This document shows, piece after piece, positions 8,052 through 18,224 of a DNA stretch of 64,000 nucleotides (position 1 is its first letter; each line of letters opens with the position of its first letter). The notes beneath the pieces were generated by a model, which was not told where the DNA came from, made no database searches, and saw only the letters and a program-made list of their open reading frames with translations. This DNA is from Fictibacillus nanhaiensis. GTDB taxonomy: Bacteria; Bacillota; Bacilli; Bacillales; Fictibacillaceae. Where the stretch lies: the NCBI RefSeq assembly GCF_023715445.1, contig NZ_JAMBOD010000001.1:558001-622000 (forward strand), written 5' to 3'. The position numbers and the translations under genes were made by a program.

Positions 8052-8067
8052 AATTTTAATAACACAC

Positions 8068-8098
8068 AAAAACCTCAGTCGAAGGACTGAGGTTTTTA
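8068..8098. terminator. Bidirectional terminator outside the element
   Basis: AAAAACCTCAGTC and GACTGAGGTTTTT arms around GAAG. It lies just outside the right end of the transposon, so it is probably the original terminator shared by yqzF and spo0A. Confidence 0.85.
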
Positions 8099-8171
8099 TT
8101 AAATGTATTCTATTTTTATCCAGCTTTAAACTCTAACTCAGATAATTTCATTACTTAACCTCCCCATCCCA

Positions 8172-8211
8172 ACAAATACAAAACCCAATAAATCAAAGTG
8201 ATTTATTGGGT
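8172..8211 (-). terminator. Terminator downstream of spo0A
   Basis: Perfect 13-bp stem ACCCAATAAATCA / TGATTTATTGGGT with a 3-base loop, followed on the minus strand by a T-rich tract broken by G and A. It lies 85 bases after the spo0A stop. Confidence 0.7.
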
Positions 8212-8295
8212 GAGATGGTAAGAGTTTATAGGTATAATATCCGAAGTTTGAGTATAAACACAAAGTATTGGTTGGGTTAGGCACTTACCAAAACA

Positions 8296-9096
8296 CTATG
8301 CCATAGCTTTATGTTCGATTCTTAGCTTATCAGCGACCATCGCAATGAATTCTGAATTGGTTGGTTTCGCTTTTGACATGGAAACTGTATAGCCGAACAA
8401 GGAAGAGATGCTGTCGATGTTCCCACGGCTCCAAGCAACTTCAATCGCATGACGGATCGCACGTTCAACACGGCTTGATGTTGTATTAAATTTTTTCGCG
8501 ATATCCGGATACAATACTTTCGTGATAGAGCCTAAAAGTTCAATATCATTGTATACCATAGAAATTGCTTCTCTTAAGTACATATAGCCCTTAATATGAG
8601 CAGGAACTCCAATTTCATGAATGATGCTTGTAATGCTGGCATCCAAATTACGCGGTTTATTTATCGTTTGGAAATTGTTTCGGGCATTACCGGATGCACG
8701 CTGAACTGTCGTTTTTTCCGATCCGCAGATTTGGCGGATCTGGCTAGCCAAATTTTCCATATCGAACGGTTTTAAGATAAAATATGAAGCGCCAAGATCT
8801 ACAGCTTTCTTCGTTACATCTTCTTGTCCGAATGCTGTCAGCATGATTACATTAGGCTGAGGCAGATCGTCACTTGATCTGATTTTTTCTAAAACAGCTA
8901 ATCCATCTAAATGCGGCATGATAATATCGAGAACGAGTACATCAGGATTTTTATTTTCTAAAACGGAAAGACATTCTTGACCGTTATAAGCTACACCGAT
9001 AACTTCCATGTCATCTTGACCTGAAAGATATTCCCTCAAGAGACTAATTAATTCACGATTATCATCAGCTAGACACACTTTAACTTTTTGCACCAT
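8296..9096 (-). CDS. spo0A: Sporulation master response regulator Spo0A
   Basis: A 266-aa response regulator, phosphorylated through the phosphorelay to start sporulation. The receiver domain has the acidic pair D11/D12, phospho-acceptor D57 (VLVLDIIMP) and the ILKPFD lysine. The C-terminal effector domain has the recognition region [22 protein letters not shown]. The start is the ATG at 9094-9096 behind GGGGAGGAAAT; an in-frame 18-codon upstream extension lacks support. Two 0A boxes lie upstream, so autoregulation is expected. It follows spoIVB as in B. subtilis, but the downstream neighbour is now a transposon. Confidence 0.98.
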   Translation of the reverse strand: MVQKVKVCLADDNRELISLLREYLSGQDDMEVIGVAYNGQECLSVLENKNPDVLVLDIIMPHLDGLAVLEKIRSSDDLPQPNVIMLTAFGQEDVTKKAVDLGASYFILKPFDMENLASQIRQICGSEKTTVQRASGNARNNFQTINKPRNLDASITSIIHEIGVPAHIKGYMYLREAISMVYNDIELLGSITKVLYPDIAKKFNTTSSRVERAIRHAIEVAWSRGNIDSISSLFGYTVSMSKAKPTNSEFIAMVADKLRIEHKAMA

Positions 9097-9236
9097 TATT
9101 TCCTCCCCATCCAGCAATTTCTTGTTTTTCCCAATGTAAGATTTCAACAAAAAATCTTAAATCCCTTTATTTAGTTTTAAATTTTTTAAAATTATTTTAA
9201 TTTTATTGTAGAAAAAGCCGTTTTCTTCAATTTACT

Positions 9237-9305
9237 TCGAATTTCGACAGTTATTAGTATGTAAACGATTAACTTTGTCGAATTTTCTTTACAAAATTCA
9301 TTATA
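9237..9305 (-). promoter_or_regulatory. spo0A promoter region with two 0A boxes
   Basis: Perfect Spo0A boxes (TGTCGAA) lie at 9243-9249 on the minus strand and 9276-9282 on the plus strand; a half-palindromic TTCGAAT adjoins the first. A sigma-A-like -10 TATAAT (minus strand) is at 9300-9305. B. subtilis spo0A has vegetative and sigma-H promoters with 0A boxes; I could not place the sigma-H element here with confidence. Confidence 0.75.
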
Positions 9306-9356
9306 CAAAATTTTCTTATGAATGTCTAAAGAATTAAGAAAACCTTTTCCAAATAA

Positions 9357-9390
9357 AAACAGGCAACTGATATCAGCTCGCCTGTTTTCT
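9357..9390 (-). terminator. Terminator overlapping the end of spoIVB
   Basis: ACAGGC / GCCTGT stem extended by an inner dyad GAGCTGATATCAG, followed by T residues on the minus strand. The stem includes the last spoIVB codons and stop. Confidence 0.75.
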
Positions 9391-10659
9391 TTCTTCGTAT
9401 ATATTTATACCAGCTTCATCAAGCATCCATTCGATATGAACGCCATATCCAGAAGTTGGATCATTTACAAATACATGTGTTACTGCACCAATAATTCGAC
9501 CATTTTGTATGATAGGGCTGCCGCTCATTCCCTGTACGATACCGCCCGTGATTTTTAACAGTTCTGGATCTGTAATTTTTATTACCATGCCTTTAGTAGC
9601 TGGAAACTTTTGTGGAACAGAACTGATCACATCAACTTCGAATTCTCGAACCTTTGAACCGTTTACTACAGTAAGAATTTTTGCTGGACCTTCTTTAACT
9701 TGATCAGAAAGTGCAATTGGCATAGGCTGGTTCCAGCTGCCGTTTGAAATCTTTTCGTTCAATTTTCCAAAAATCCCAAATGGACTGTTTTTAGAAATAT
9801 CCCCTAATACTCTCTGGTCATTTGAAAAACGTGCTAACTTTTCCCCTGGATGTCCGTTTGAACCTTTTTCAATTGATGTAACAGTCGAACCCAGAATTTC
9901 CCCATTGTTTACCTTTATGGGCTTTTTTGTATCCATGTCTGAAATAACATGTCCTAAAGCTCCATATTTAAATGATGTCGGATCATAAAAGGTCAGTGTT
10001 CCCACTCCAGCAGCGGAATCTCTAATATATAATCCAATACGATACGACTGATTATTTTTATCTTGAAGCGGCTTAAGCGTTCTATGCATCGATTTGCCGT
10101 CTCTGATGATTGTAACATCCATCGGCTTTTGCGATTCACCGGATTCTTTAACAAAAGGGCTTACATCACCCATCTTTTTTATATCTTTTCCATTAATTTT
10201 GGTAATAATATCTCCTACCTGAATATCGGCAATTTCCCCAGGAGATTGTTTACCTGAATTCGTATTAACTAAATGATGACCAACAATTAGTACTCCGAGT
10301 GTATTTAATTTTACACCTATTGATTGTCCGCCCGGTACAACCTTCAAGTCGGACAATACTCTTACATCCATCTTTTTAATGGGAAAACTTGCTGCTTCGA
10401 GAGTGGCCATTTTATCACCGTTTGTTTTGGCTTGTATCGAAACGATCTTTTCGCTTTCCATTGCGGTTGTATAGATTTCATTCTCTTCCTGTTGGATAGA
10501 AGTTCCTACAGGAATTGACTGAATTAAATTTTGTCCTTCAAAAATGGTAATTGATTCAGGCAGTTTCACATAATCACGCACAGGAGACAAAAAACCGATT
10601 CCCACTAAACTTCCAAGGAGAATAACGCCGATCATTCGCCGAAGTAAATCATTAAACAT
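9373..10659 (-). CDS. spoIVB: SpoIVB serine peptidase, sigma-K checkpoint signal
   Basis: A 428-aa peptidase of family S55, secreted from the forespore to trigger pro-sigma-K processing by cleaving SpoIVFA. An N-terminal hydrophobic anchor (about 10-26) precedes a PDZ domain (about 105-200, [11 protein letters not shown] and GDIITKING) and the protease domain. GALGHVISD supplies the likely catalytic His and GMSGSPI the catalytic Ser. Length agrees with the 426 aa of B. subtilis. It lies between recN and spo0A as usual and has its own terminator. Confidence 0.96.
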   Translation of the reverse strand: MFNDLLRRMIGVILLGSLVGIGFLSPVRDYVKLPESITIFEGQNLIQSIPVGTSIQQEENEIYTTAMESEKIVSIQAKTNGDKMATLEAASFPIKKMDVRVLSDLKVVPGGQSIGVKLNTLGVLIVGHHLVNTNSGKQSPGEIADIQVGDIITKINGKDIKKMGDVSPFVKESGESQKPMDVTIIRDGKSMHRTLKPLQDKNNQSYRIGLYIRDSAAGVGTLTFYDPTSFKYGALGHVISDMDTKKPIKVNNGEILGSTVTSIEKGSNGHPGEKLARFSNDQRVLGDISKNSPFGIFGKLNEKISNGSWNQPMPIALSDQVKEGPAKILTVVNGSKVREFEVDVISSVPQKFPATKGMVIKITDPELLKITGGIVQGMSGSPIIQNGRIIGAVTHVFVNDPTSGYGVHIEWMLDEAGINIYEERKQAS

Positions 10660-10743
10660 CTTTCACTCTCCTCGCTCCTAGCTCACACCCTCACCATGGC
10701 TGTACCTTTAATTTAGCCTACGGAGCCTGAGATTATAACCGGC

Positions 10744-10782
10744 AAAAAAGAAAAAGCTATTCCTTATTTGGATAGCTTTTTC
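10744..10782 (-). terminator. Terminator of the argR-recN unit
   Basis: GAAAAAGCTATCC-type stem (AAAAAGCTAT / ATAGCTTTTT) followed by a T-rich tract on the minus strand, just after recN. Confidence 0.85.
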
Positions 10783-10794
10783 ATGCATAATTGC

Positions 10795-12486
10795 TTAAGA
10801 TGATTTTTTTATGGATTCAGCAAGTTCCAATAATTCTTGTGCATGCTGTTTGGTTAAGTCTGTAATTTCTACCCCGGAAATCATACGGCCAATTTCGTTT
10901 ACTTTTTCATCCATTTTTAACGAAAGAACTTTAGTAACCGTTCTTCCTTGAAGTGTTGCTTTTGAAATATGAAGATGAGTATCAGCCATTGCCGCAACTT
11001 GTGGAAGGTGACTAATACATAAAACTTGAGATCCGACCGAAACACGATAGATCTTCTCAGCAATTGCCTGGGCTACACGTCCTGACACACCTGTATCCAC
11101 TTCATCGAAAATAATAGCTGTAATCCCTTGATTTTCAGAAAAAATGGTTTTTAAAGCTAAGATGATTCTGGACAATTCCCCGCCAGATGCAACTTTAGAT
11201 AGAGGCTTCAGTGGCTCACCCTGATTGGGAGATATGAAAAATTCAACAGAATCCATGCCGGTCTTCAAGAACTGATTATCTTCTATACGTTCCATCATTA
11301 CTTCAAATTTCGTTTTTTCCATATACAGTTCTTTAAGCTGCTGCTGAATAGCTTTTTTTAATGATTTTGCTGTTTCTAACCGTTTTTTAGTCAGTTTCTT
11401 TCCAGAGTTCTCTAATTTAGAAACAATTTTAAATTGCTTCTTTTTCAGGTCTTCAATATGATTATCTTTGTTTTGGATCAGTTCAAGTTCTTCCTTGATC
11501 TTTTCTCCGTAATTTAAGATTTCTTTTACCGAAGAACCGTATTTACGTTTTAATTTGCTTATTTCGTCGAGACGATGCTCGATACTGTTTAATCTTTCAG
11601 GGTTGTACTCTAATGAATCAAACATATCGCGGATTTTATATGTGAGTTCTTCAAGTACATAAAAACTGCTGCCGAACTGTTCTTCATCAGCTTTGAGTGT
11701 TTCATCCAATGCTGCAACCTGTGAAAAATCATCCATGGCTCGGGATATAAGTTCAAGACCTTTGCCCTCTCCATATAAACTGTGGTAAGCATCTTGAAGA
11801 TGTCCATGAATCTTTTCAAAGTTGCCAAGCATTCTTTTTTCTTCTTCAAGCTTAATATCTTCATCCTCAAGCAAGTTTGCTCCTGAAATCTCTTCATATT
11901 GGTATTCTAATAAGTCAATGCGCTGAGCAATTTCCTGTTCATTTCTGGAAAGTTCTGAAAGCTGCTTACTTATTTCTTTATACTCTTTAAATGCATCTTC
12001 ATATGTGATAAGCTCTTTTTTAAAATCCTTATCACCAAAGCTGTCTAACAGAAAGAGGTGCTTATCAGGCTGCATTAAGTATTGGGTTTCATGCTGACCA
12101 TGAATATCAACTAAAGCCTGTCCAATTTCTTTTAATACAGAAAGTGTGACAAGCTTCCCATTTACTCTGCAGATACTTTTACCGCTGTCTGTTATATCTC
12201 GTTTAAGCACTACCATCTCATCTGTGATGGTAATTCCTACTTCTTCACACTTCTCATAAACCCGGTGGCCATCATGAATATAAAATAAGCCTTCAATCTC
12301 TGCCTTTTGTGTTCCGTAGCGCACAAACTCGGTGGAACCACGTCCGCCGATCAACAGACCAATAGCATCAATGATAATGGATTTTCCAGCTCCTGTTTCA
12401 CCGGTTAATACGGTAAGCCCCTTTTTAAAAGAAACACTTAAAGAATCGATTATAGCAAAATTACGAATACTCAATTCTGCCAGCAA
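10795..12486 (-). CDS. recN: DNA repair protein RecN
   Basis: A 563-aa SMC-like ATPase acting early at DNA double-strand breaks. Walker A is TGETGAGKS near residue 32; a long coiled-coil middle follows; the C-terminal ATPase half shows the signature LSKVASGGELSRIILALK and Walker B ITAIIFDEVDTG. I chose the TTG at 12484-12486 (LAELSIRNFAII), eight bases after AAGGTG, which matches the B. subtilis N-terminus; ATG at 12490-12492 is possible but too close to that site. It follows argR directly, the conserved argR-recN order. Confidence 0.96.
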   Translation of the reverse strand: MLAELSIRNFAIIDSLSVSFKKGLTVLTGETGAGKSIIIDAIGLLIGGRGSTEFVRYGTQKAEIEGLFYIHDGHRVYEKCEEVGITITDEMVVLKRDITDSGKSICRVNGKLVTLSVLKEIGQALVDIHGQHETQYLMQPDKHLFLLDSFGDKDFKKELITYEDAFKEYKEISKQLSELSRNEQEIAQRIDLLEYQYEEISGANLLEDEDIKLEEEKRMLGNFEKIHGHLQDAYHSLYGEGKGLELISRAMDDFSQVAALDETLKADEEQFGSSFYVLEELTYKIRDMFDSLEYNPERLNSIEHRLDEISKLKRKYGSSVKEILNYGEKIKEELELIQNKDNHIEDLKKKQFKIVSKLENSGKKLTKKRLETAKSLKKAIQQQLKELYMEKTKFEVMMERIEDNQFLKTGMDSVEFFISPNQGEPLKPLSKVASGGELSRIILALKTIFSENQGITAIIFDEVDTGVSGRVAQAIAEKIYRVSVGSQVLCISHLPQVAAMADTHLHISKATLQGRTVTKVLSLKMDEKVNEIGRMISGVEITDLTKQHAQELLELAESIKKSS

Positions 12487-12509
12487 ATACATCACACCTT
12501 ATTAAAAAT

Positions 12510-12959
12510 TTACAGCATATCTAAAAAACGCTGAGAAATATCTGCACTAACATCTTTTGAACGGCAAATAATTAATATCGTATCATCGCCGCAAATGGTT
12601 CCCATAAGATCTTCCCAGTCCAATTTATCGATTAATGCACCTATTGCATTGGCGTTTCCAGGAAGTGTCTTCATTATAATCAAATGGTCTGCATGATCAA
12701 TACTGATAAAGCTGTCTGTTAATGTTCTTCTAAGCTTCTGAAGAGGGTTGAACCTCTGGTCTGCAGGAAGACTATATTTATAGCGTCCGTCATTCATTGG
12801 AACTTTGACAAGGTGAAGTTCTTTAATATCACGAGATACTGTAGCCTGTGTAACATTAAAGTTGGCTTTTTTCAAAAGTTCCACCAGATCATCTTGTGTT
12901 TCAATATCATGATTACTTATCATTTCACGAATTTTTATATGTCGCTGTCCTTTGTTCAC
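12510..12959 (-). CDS. argR: Arginine repressor ArgR/AhrC
   Basis: A 149-aa hexameric arginine-responsive regulator of arginine synthesis and breakdown. The N-terminal winged helix is clear ([44 protein letters not shown]) and the C-terminal oligomerisation/arginine domain holds [15 protein letters not shown] chose the GTG at 12957-12959, eight bases behind GAGGTGG, which reproduces the family start ([11 protein letters not shown]); an upstream GTG lies inside that ribosome site. It is called AhrC in B. subtilis. Confidence 0.96.
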   Translation of the reverse strand: MNKGQRHIKIREMISNHDIETQDDLVELLKKANFNVTQATVSRDIKELHLVKVPMNDGRYKYSLPADQRFNPLQKLRRTLTDSFISIDHADHLIIMKTLPGNANAIGALIDKLDWEDLMGTICGDDTILIICRSKDVSADISQRFLDML

Positions 12960-13049
12960 TAGTAAATCCACCTCTATTTTTACACTGTCACATTCTGCCT
13001 TTATCTTATACTATTGTGGATAGGATGTAAATTTTTCATTAATTATATA

Positions 13050-13086
13050 AAAGAAAAAGAGCAGGTTTTGGCTATTCCCGCTCTTT
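13050..13086 (-). terminator. Terminator after tlyA
   Basis: AAAGAGC / GCTCTTT arms with an internal GGG/CCT-type pairing, followed by T-rich sequence on the minus strand. The stem overlaps the end of the tlyA gene. Confidence 0.7.
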
Positions 13087-13890
13087 CTTAAAGGTATTAT
13101 GCGCTTCTTTGACGATCTCTGTAATCCTGTTGTCTGACATAGCTGGTTTATCTTTTTTATTCACTTCTCCATAAAGAAGAAACTCTATATTTCCGTCTCC
13201 GCCTGTAATCGGTGAGTAGGATAGATCCACAGGATTAATTCCGGTTTTTTTAGCAAATTCAATAATTTCACTAATAACTCTTTCGTGAACTTTAGGATCA
13301 CGTACAATTCCTTTTTTGCCTACTTCTTCTCTGCCTGCTTCAAACTGTGGTTTAATGAGAGCAATCACTTCACCATTATCCATCAGCTGAGCGAGAACTG
13401 GTAGGATAATTCTTAATGAGATAAATGAAACATCAATCGTAGCAAAATCAGGAATTCCGTTTTCTAGCTGATCAGGGGTTACATAACGAAAATTCGTCCT
13501 TTCCATAACAGCAACGCGTGAATCGTTCCGAAGCTTCCAGGCTAACTGATTATAGCCTACATCGATGGCATATATATATTTCGCACCATTCTGTAGCGCA
13601 CAATCTGTAAAGCCGCCGGTTGAAGCACCAATGTCCATTCCCACTTTGTCTTTCACGTCAAAAGAGAATACTTTTAAAGCTTTTTCAAGCTTTAAGCCGC
13701 CTCTCCCAACATAGGGAATAACATCGCCTTTTACATGTAATGGTGCGTCTGATTCTATTTTTTCTCCAGGCTTGTCCATACGGGTTGTACCCGAAAAAAC
13801 AAGGCCTGCCATTACAGACCTTTTCGCTTTTTCTCTTGTTTCACACAACCCGCGGTTTACAAGCAGTACATCTACACGTTCTTTTTTCAT
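13072..13890 (-). CDS. yqxC: TlyA-family rRNA 2'-O-methyltransferase (YqxC)
   Basis: A 272-aa protein with an N-terminal S4 RNA-binding domain ([28 protein letters not shown]) and an FtsJ-type methyltransferase domain ([29 protein letters not shown], then [12 protein letters not shown] and [11 protein letters not shown]). Known TlyA proteins methylate ribosomal RNA ribose; whether this one does is inferred. The start overlaps the dxs stop by 4 bases, so the two are coupled. The conserved order dxs-yqxC-argR-recN is kept. Confidence 0.93.
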   Translation of the reverse strand: MKKERVDVLLVNRGLCETREKAKRSVMAGLVFSGTTRMDKPGEKIESDAPLHVKGDVIPYVGRGGLKLEKALKVFSFDVKDKVGMDIGASTGGFTDCALQNGAKYIYAIDVGYNQLAWKLRNDSRVAVMERTNFRYVTPDQLENGIPDFATIDVSFISLRIILPVLAQLMDNGEVIALIKPQFEAGREEVGKKGIVRDPKVHERVISEIIEFAKKTGINPVDLSYSPITGGDGNIEFLLYGEVNKKDKPAMSDNRITEIVKEAHNTFKKERE

Positions 13891-15785
13891 GTAAAAAGAC
13901 CCTTTTCTGCATTTCTCTTAACCAGTTTTTTAACACGTTCAACAAGATCCGGGGTAGTTAACCCAATCTCTTCTAGAAGTTTTGTTACACTTCCATGTTC
14001 TATAAAACAGTCAGGTATCCCCATTCTGTCGATCATGATATTCGCTTGGGTTTCTGAAGCATGTTCGAGTACAGCACTTCCGAACCCACCCTGAAGCACT
14101 GCTTCTTCAAGTGTAAGAATCGGCATATTTTGATCATATATTTCATTAAGCATTTTGAAATCGAGAGGCTTAATAAAACGTGCGTTGATCACACGCGCAG
14201 AAACACCTGATTTTGCAAGAATTTCCCAAGCTTCGAGCGCCATTGGAATCGTTGTTCCGAAAGTCAGGATGGCAACATCATCGCCCTCTTTAAGAACTTC
14301 CCAAGATCCGATAGGAATGTCCTCAAATTCTTTGTCCATTTGCACACCTGTACCGTTCCCTCTTGGAAAACGGATAGCGATGGGACCATCTTCATATTTC
14401 AATGCAGAATACACCATATGCTGCAGCTCGTTCTCGTCTTTACCCATCATGAGGACCATATTAGGTATATGGCGAAGGAAAGCAATATCAAATACACCCT
14501 GATGTGTTTCCCCATCTGCTCCGACTAATCCTGAACGGTCAATCGTAAATAGAACATTTAAGTTTTGCCTTGCAACGTCATGTACAACCTGATCGTAGCC
14601 GCGCTGCAAGAACGTAGAGTATATAGAAAGCACAGGCTTCATATTTTGTGTTGCGAGTCCTGCGGCCATTGTCGTTGCGTGCTGTTCAGCAATCCCTACA
14701 TCAAAAAGGCGGTCAGGAAAGGCCTTCCCATAGTCAACAAGCTTTGAACCAATAGTCATGGCAGGGGTGATCACTGTAATGCGTTCATCTTTATGTGATA
14801 GCCTTTCAAGTGTTTTACTTACAACTCCACTGTATGATGGACCAGCCTGCTGAGGTTTGATCTGTTCTCCTGACTCAATTTTATAAGGGCCTACTCCATG
14901 CCAGCTGTCATTTTTATCGCTCTCGGCTGGTTCATAGCCTTTACCCTTTTTCGTAAGAACATGAATAATCACAGGACCATTTGTTTTCTTGGCATAAGTC
15001 AGATTTTCGATCAGGTCCTCTACATCATGCCCGTCAACAGGTCCTAAGTAGGTATAGCCGAGTTCTTCAAAAAACATGCCTGAAACCAATAAGTATTTTA
15101 AACTGTCTTTTACCCGTTCAGCAGTTGCAGCAAGCTTGCCACCAAAAGCAGGAATCTTACGGATTAATGCCTCTAGTTCATCTTTTGCTTTATTATACTT
15201 TCTGGCAGTCCGCATACGTCCAAGAACGTTATGAAGGGCACCGACATTTGGTGCAATAGACATCTCGTTATCATTAAGGATCACGATTAAGTCTTTCTTT
15301 TCATGTCCGATATGATTAAGTGCTTCTAACGCCATTCCGCCTGTTAAAGCACCGTCTCCGATAACTGCAACTACCTTGTCATCTGTCTTTTTCAAATCTC
15401 TTGCAATTGCCATACCCATAGCAGCTGAAAGGGAAGTCGAACTATGGCCTGTTTCCCATACATCATGTTCGCTTTCGATTCTTTTTGGAAATCCGCATAA
15501 CCCTTTATGTTGGCGGAGTGTATCGAACTGAGATGCTCTGCCAGTAAGAATTTTATGGACATATGCCTGATGGCCGACATCCCAAATAAATTTATCTTTC
15601 GGGCTGTCAAACACTTTATGCATAGCGAGTGTTAATTCCACTACACCTAAATTTGGTCCTAAATGACCTCCTCTGACAGAAAGCTTCTCAATCAAAAAGG
15701 AACGGATATCACCGGCTAATTTATTTAATTGTTCGGTACTATAAGTTTTTAAAAAATGAGGATTCTGAATATCTTCCAGGTTCAT
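13887..15785 (-). CDS. dxs: 1-deoxy-D-xylulose-5-phosphate synthase
   Basis: A 632-aa thiamine diphosphate enzyme, the entry step of the MEP isoprenoid pathway (pyruvate plus glyceraldehyde 3-phosphate to DXP). The ThDP motif runs from [18 protein letters not shown] to [14 protein letters not shown]; the middle domain has [18 protein letters not shown]. The start at 15783-15785 lies eight bases after AGAGAGG and gives the family length; an upstream in-frame ATG at 15804-15806 touches the oapA stop. It sits downstream of ispA, the OLE RNA and oapA, linking isoprenoid supply to that locus. Confidence 0.97.
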   Translation of the reverse strand: MNLEDIQNPHFLKTYSTEQLNKLAGDIRSFLIEKLSVRGGHLGPNLGVVELTLAMHKVFDSPKDKFIWDVGHQAYVHKILTGRASQFDTLRQHKGLCGFPKRIESEHDVWETGHSSTSLSAAMGMAIARDLKKTDDKVVAVIGDGALTGGMALEALNHIGHEKKDLIVILNDNEMSIAPNVGALHNVLGRMRTARKYNKAKDELEALIRKIPAFGGKLAATAERVKDSLKYLLVSGMFFEELGYTYLGPVDGHDVEDLIENLTYAKKTNGPVIIHVLTKKGKGYEPAESDKNDSWHGVGPYKIESGEQIKPQQAGPSYSGVVSKTLERLSHKDERITVITPAMTIGSKLVDYGKAFPDRLFDVGIAEQHATTMAAGLATQNMKPVLSIYSTFLQRGYDQVVHDVARQNLNVLFTIDRSGLVGADGETHQGVFDIAFLRHIPNMVLMMGKDENELQHMVYSALKYEDGPIAIRFPRGNGTGVQMDKEFEDIPIGSWEVLKEGDDVAILTFGTTIPMALEAWEILAKSGVSARVINARFIKPLDFKMLNEIYDQNMPILTLEEAVLQGGFGSAVLEHASETQANIMIDRMGIPDCFIEHGSVTKLLEEIGLTTPDLVERVKKLVKRNAEKGLFT

Positions 15786-15805
15786 GGAATAAGCCTCTCT
15801 TTCCA

Positions 15806-16402
15806 TTAACGCCTTTTTTTCTCTTTCTTAGCAGGCGATAGCAGTTTAATTCTTAATTTTTCCTCTATAAAATATAATAAACGCCCAACCTGAAAAATAA
15901 TAAAGGTTGAGTGATTGATCGCGTAAGATTTCCCTAGTGCTTTTCCGCCAACTGTAAGTGCAGCTACAACACTTGTAAAGGTGATTGTTATGATATATTC
16001 GAGGTTGGAGCCTGAACGTTCTCCCATGGATAACGCAAGTTCGACAACTACTGCTGCCGATGCTGTACCGCTGACGATACCTGATATATCTCCAATTACA
16101 TCGTTACAAAAATTTGCTACCCGGTCAGCGTTTCTTGTAATAAGTATAGCATGTCTGGCACCCGGTACTCTTTCAGAAGCCATCGCATGAAATGGAACTT
16201 CTTGCACGGCAGTGGATGCCACCCCTATAACATCAAAGATAACACCGGTTAATACAATTAAAAAAACGATTCCCATCCCGATAGCCCATGAAACACCATT
16301 CAGGAAAAAGGATGATACAACTGTAAAAATAGCCGCTAACACAAGAGTGATAACGGCAATGCTTGTACTCCATTTAAGTGTTTTAGAAAAGGAATGCTTC
16401 AT
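15806..16402 (-). CDS. oapA: OLE-associated membrane protein OapA
   Basis: A 198-aa membrane protein with hydrophobic segments near residues 12-34, 40-62 and 120-165 and a strongly basic end ([12 protein letters not shown]). Its position between OLE RNA and dxs, and its size and topology, match OapA of Halalkalibacterium (B.) halodurans, which binds OLE RNA and brings it to the membrane. The ATG at 16400-16402 follows AAGGAG by six bases. The open frame continues upstream to 16516, but that stretch overlaps the 3' part of the RNA and lacks coding support. Confidence 0.9.
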   Translation of the reverse strand: MKHSFSKTLKWSTSIAVITLVLAAIFTVVSSFFLNGVSWAIGMGIVFLIVLTGVIFDVIGVASTAVQEVPFHAMASERVPGARHAILITRNADRVANFCNDVIGDISGIVSGTASAAVVVELALSMGERSGSNLEYIITITFTSVVAALTVGGKALGKSYAINHSTFIIFQVGRLLYFIEEKLRIKLLSPAKKEKKRR

Positions 16403-16429
16403 GCATAACTCCTTCTTTTCTGGTAACTT

Positions 16430-17063
16430 TATGTAATAAGGAGTGGTCACCTTATTAAGTAAAGACTGCGGCTTAGGTCCAGTAGGTTTTCCCAGAAGAG
16501 TACGAAATGTCGCCATATTCGCGGTTTCCCTTTACTCTCTTCTTAACGCTGTCGCCAAACGTTAGACTAGATTACCACTTAGTCCGCACTATAATCCCTA
16601 ACAGGTGTCAAAATATTAGAACAGTCTAGGAGTTTTCCTCAACAGCCCTTCGCACATTCCCTAGCCTCTTTTGCAGAGAAGATTTCATATGGCATAAAGC
16701 TCAAAATCAGCGGCCAACCGATACAGGCTTTTCACGCCATAATCCCCTCAAGCTCCACTCAAGGCAGGCTACGCTGCTCGCCTTTTCTTTTCCTGAAAAT
16801 CAAGAAAAGCGGCAAAGCAGGTTCAAACCCCATTTCGCAGTAAGGTCTTTTGGACACAAACCGCAAATATGGGGGCCTCCGCGGAAGAAGGGTCATCGCC
16901 CACATGCCATTGTGGATCGCCCTTCAACCTTAACTCCCAGCGTTAACCCAAGGCTGGGCGCCTCAAGCCAACACAAGGAACTTCATCGATGTGCCCTTTG
17001 GCGGATTTTTAGGCCCGCCTTCAGGAACGGGGGACTGACTAGAATACTGCACCACTCCAAAGC
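16430..17063 (-). ncRNA. ole: OLE RNA (ornate, large, extremophilic)
   Basis: About 630 bases without a credible gene, GC-rich relative to its surroundings, lying between ispA and oapA on the same strand. This is the conserved location of OLE RNA, a roughly 600-nt structured RNA. The minus strand shows long paired segments such as GCGGGCC...GGCGG and a conserved-looking GCGGAGGCCCCCATATTTGC. The 5' end is set from the promoter at 17071-17099. The 3' end is approximate and may be a processing point upstream of oapA. In known hosts OLE acts with OapA at the membrane in tolerance of cold, ethanol and Mg2+ stress. Confidence 0.92.
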
Positions 17064-17070
17064 AAATAAT

Positions 17071-17099
17071 ATCATATCATACTTCCCATTACGCAACAA
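17071..17099 (-). promoter_or_regulatory. Candidate promoter of OLE RNA
   Basis: On the minus strand TTGTTG is followed after exactly 17 bases by TATGAT, immediately after the ispA stop codon. It could give OLE RNA and oapA their own transcription besides readthrough from ispA. Confidence 0.6.
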
Positions 17100-17103
17100 T
17101 GTG

Positions 17104-17985
17104 TTAATGATTTCTTTTTATAATGTAGTCAGCAATAGAAGCTAATATACCTGTATTTCTGTTGATTTTACCTAAATGTTCCAAAGAAATTTCAATGTGG
17201 TTCTCCATTTCTTTTTGTGCACCCTCAAGACCCAGCAATTTAGGATATGTTGTTTTATGATTAGCTTCATCACTGCCAATTGGTTTACCAAGCTGAGCCT
17301 GGCTGCCAGTAATATCTAGAATATCATCCTGAATTTGAAAAGCGATCCCTATATGCTGGGCATAAAGCTGGAGAGACAAAAGTTCCTCTTCGGACGCTCC
17401 AGCTGCAATTCCGCCTGAAAGTACGGAGCATTCCAGCATTTTTCCGGTTTTCTTTTCATGGATACTCTCCAGATCCTTAAAAGAAAGATCCTTGTTTTCA
17501 CCTTCAAGATCTTCTACCTGTCCGCCAACCATTCCTTCTGCACCAGCAGCACGTGATAATACAGAAAGCAGTCTTACTTTTTGATCCGCATCAAGATATT
17601 TATTATCTGTTATAAGTGCAATACTTTCTGTTAAAAGTGCATCTCCTGCCAAGATGGCTTGAGCTTCTCCGAACACTTTGTGAGAGGTCGGCTTACCTCT
17701 TCTGTAATCATCATTATCCATAGATGGAAGGTCATCATGAATAAGTGAATACGTATGTACAAATTCGATGGCACAAGCGGCATCTAGAACAGTTTGAGGG
17801 TCTTTTTGAAAAGACTCCACGACAGCAAGCGCAAGAATGGGACGCAATCTTTTACCCCCTGCTGAGATCGAATAAAGCATAGACTCCTTTAGTGTAGCCG
17901 GAGCATTTAGCCCATTCAGGTAATTGATCATTCTATCTTCAACTATTTTCTTCTTATCACGAAGATATTGTTCAAAAGCAATCAA
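17104..17985 (-). CDS. ispA: Farnesyl diphosphate synthase
   Basis: A 293-aa trans-prenyltransferase joining IPP with DMAPP or GPP to make farnesyl diphosphate. The first Asp-rich motif is [14 protein letters not shown] near residue 83 and the second is QDDILDITG near residue 218; GGKRLRP marks the IPP site. It overlaps xseB by 4 bases and is followed by OLE RNA, oapA and dxs, so early and late isoprenoid steps share a locus. YqiD is the B. subtilis counterpart. Confidence 0.96.
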   Translation of the reverse strand: MIAFEQYLRDKKKIVEDRMINYLNGLNAPATLKESMLYSISAGGKRLRPILALAVVESFQKDPQTVLDAACAIEFVHTYSLIHDDLPSMDNDDYRRGKPTSHKVFGEAQAILAGDALLTESIALITDNKYLDADQKVRLLSVLSRAAGAEGMVGGQVEDLEGENKDLSFKDLESIHEKKTGKMLECSVLSGGIAAGASEEELLSLQLYAQHIGIAFQIQDDILDITGSQAQLGKPIGSDEANHKTTYPKLLGLEGAQKEMENHIEISLEHLGKINRNTGILASIADYIIKRNH

Positions 17986-18224
17986 TGATCTTCCTCCTGG
18001 ATAACGAAAGGCTCTTCCTTTCCATCTTCGTGCATAATTGTATCCATTTTTTTCTCAACATTTTTTAGTTTTGTATGACAAAGCTTTGAAAGCTTCATCC
18101 CTTGCTGATATAGATCGATACTTTCTTCGAGTGGTACATCTCCTTGTTCCAGCTTCTCTACGATTTCTTCAAGCTGTACCATCGCTTCTTCAAATGTTAA
18201 TTTTTTACCGGTTTTTTCAGCCAT
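17982..18224 (-). CDS. xseB: Exonuclease VII small subunit
   Basis: An 80-aa protein with the family core [36 protein letters not shown]. XseB subunits wrap the helical tail of XseA to form exonuclease VII, which degrades single-stranded DNA to oligonucleotides. It overlaps xseA by 8 bases and ispA by 4, typical of a tight operon. Confidence 0.96.
   Translation of the reverse strand: MAEKTGKKLTFEEAMVQLEEIVEKLEQGDVPLEESIDLYQQGMKLSKLCHTKLKNVEKKMDTIMHEDGKEEPFVIQEEDH

Noticed and set aside
3545-8065. Target-site duplication of the transposon
   Set aside because: Both flanks are A/T-rich, but no direct repeat of 3-9 bp fits the repeat boundaries convincingly.
16403-16516. N-terminal extension of OapA
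   Set aside because: The stretch overlaps the 3' part of the OLE region, is not hydrophobic, and a good ribosome site precedes the internal ATG at 16402.
16912-17145. Plus-strand ORF within the OLE region
   Set aside because: It runs opposite to the structured RNA, has no ribosome site and crosses into ispA.
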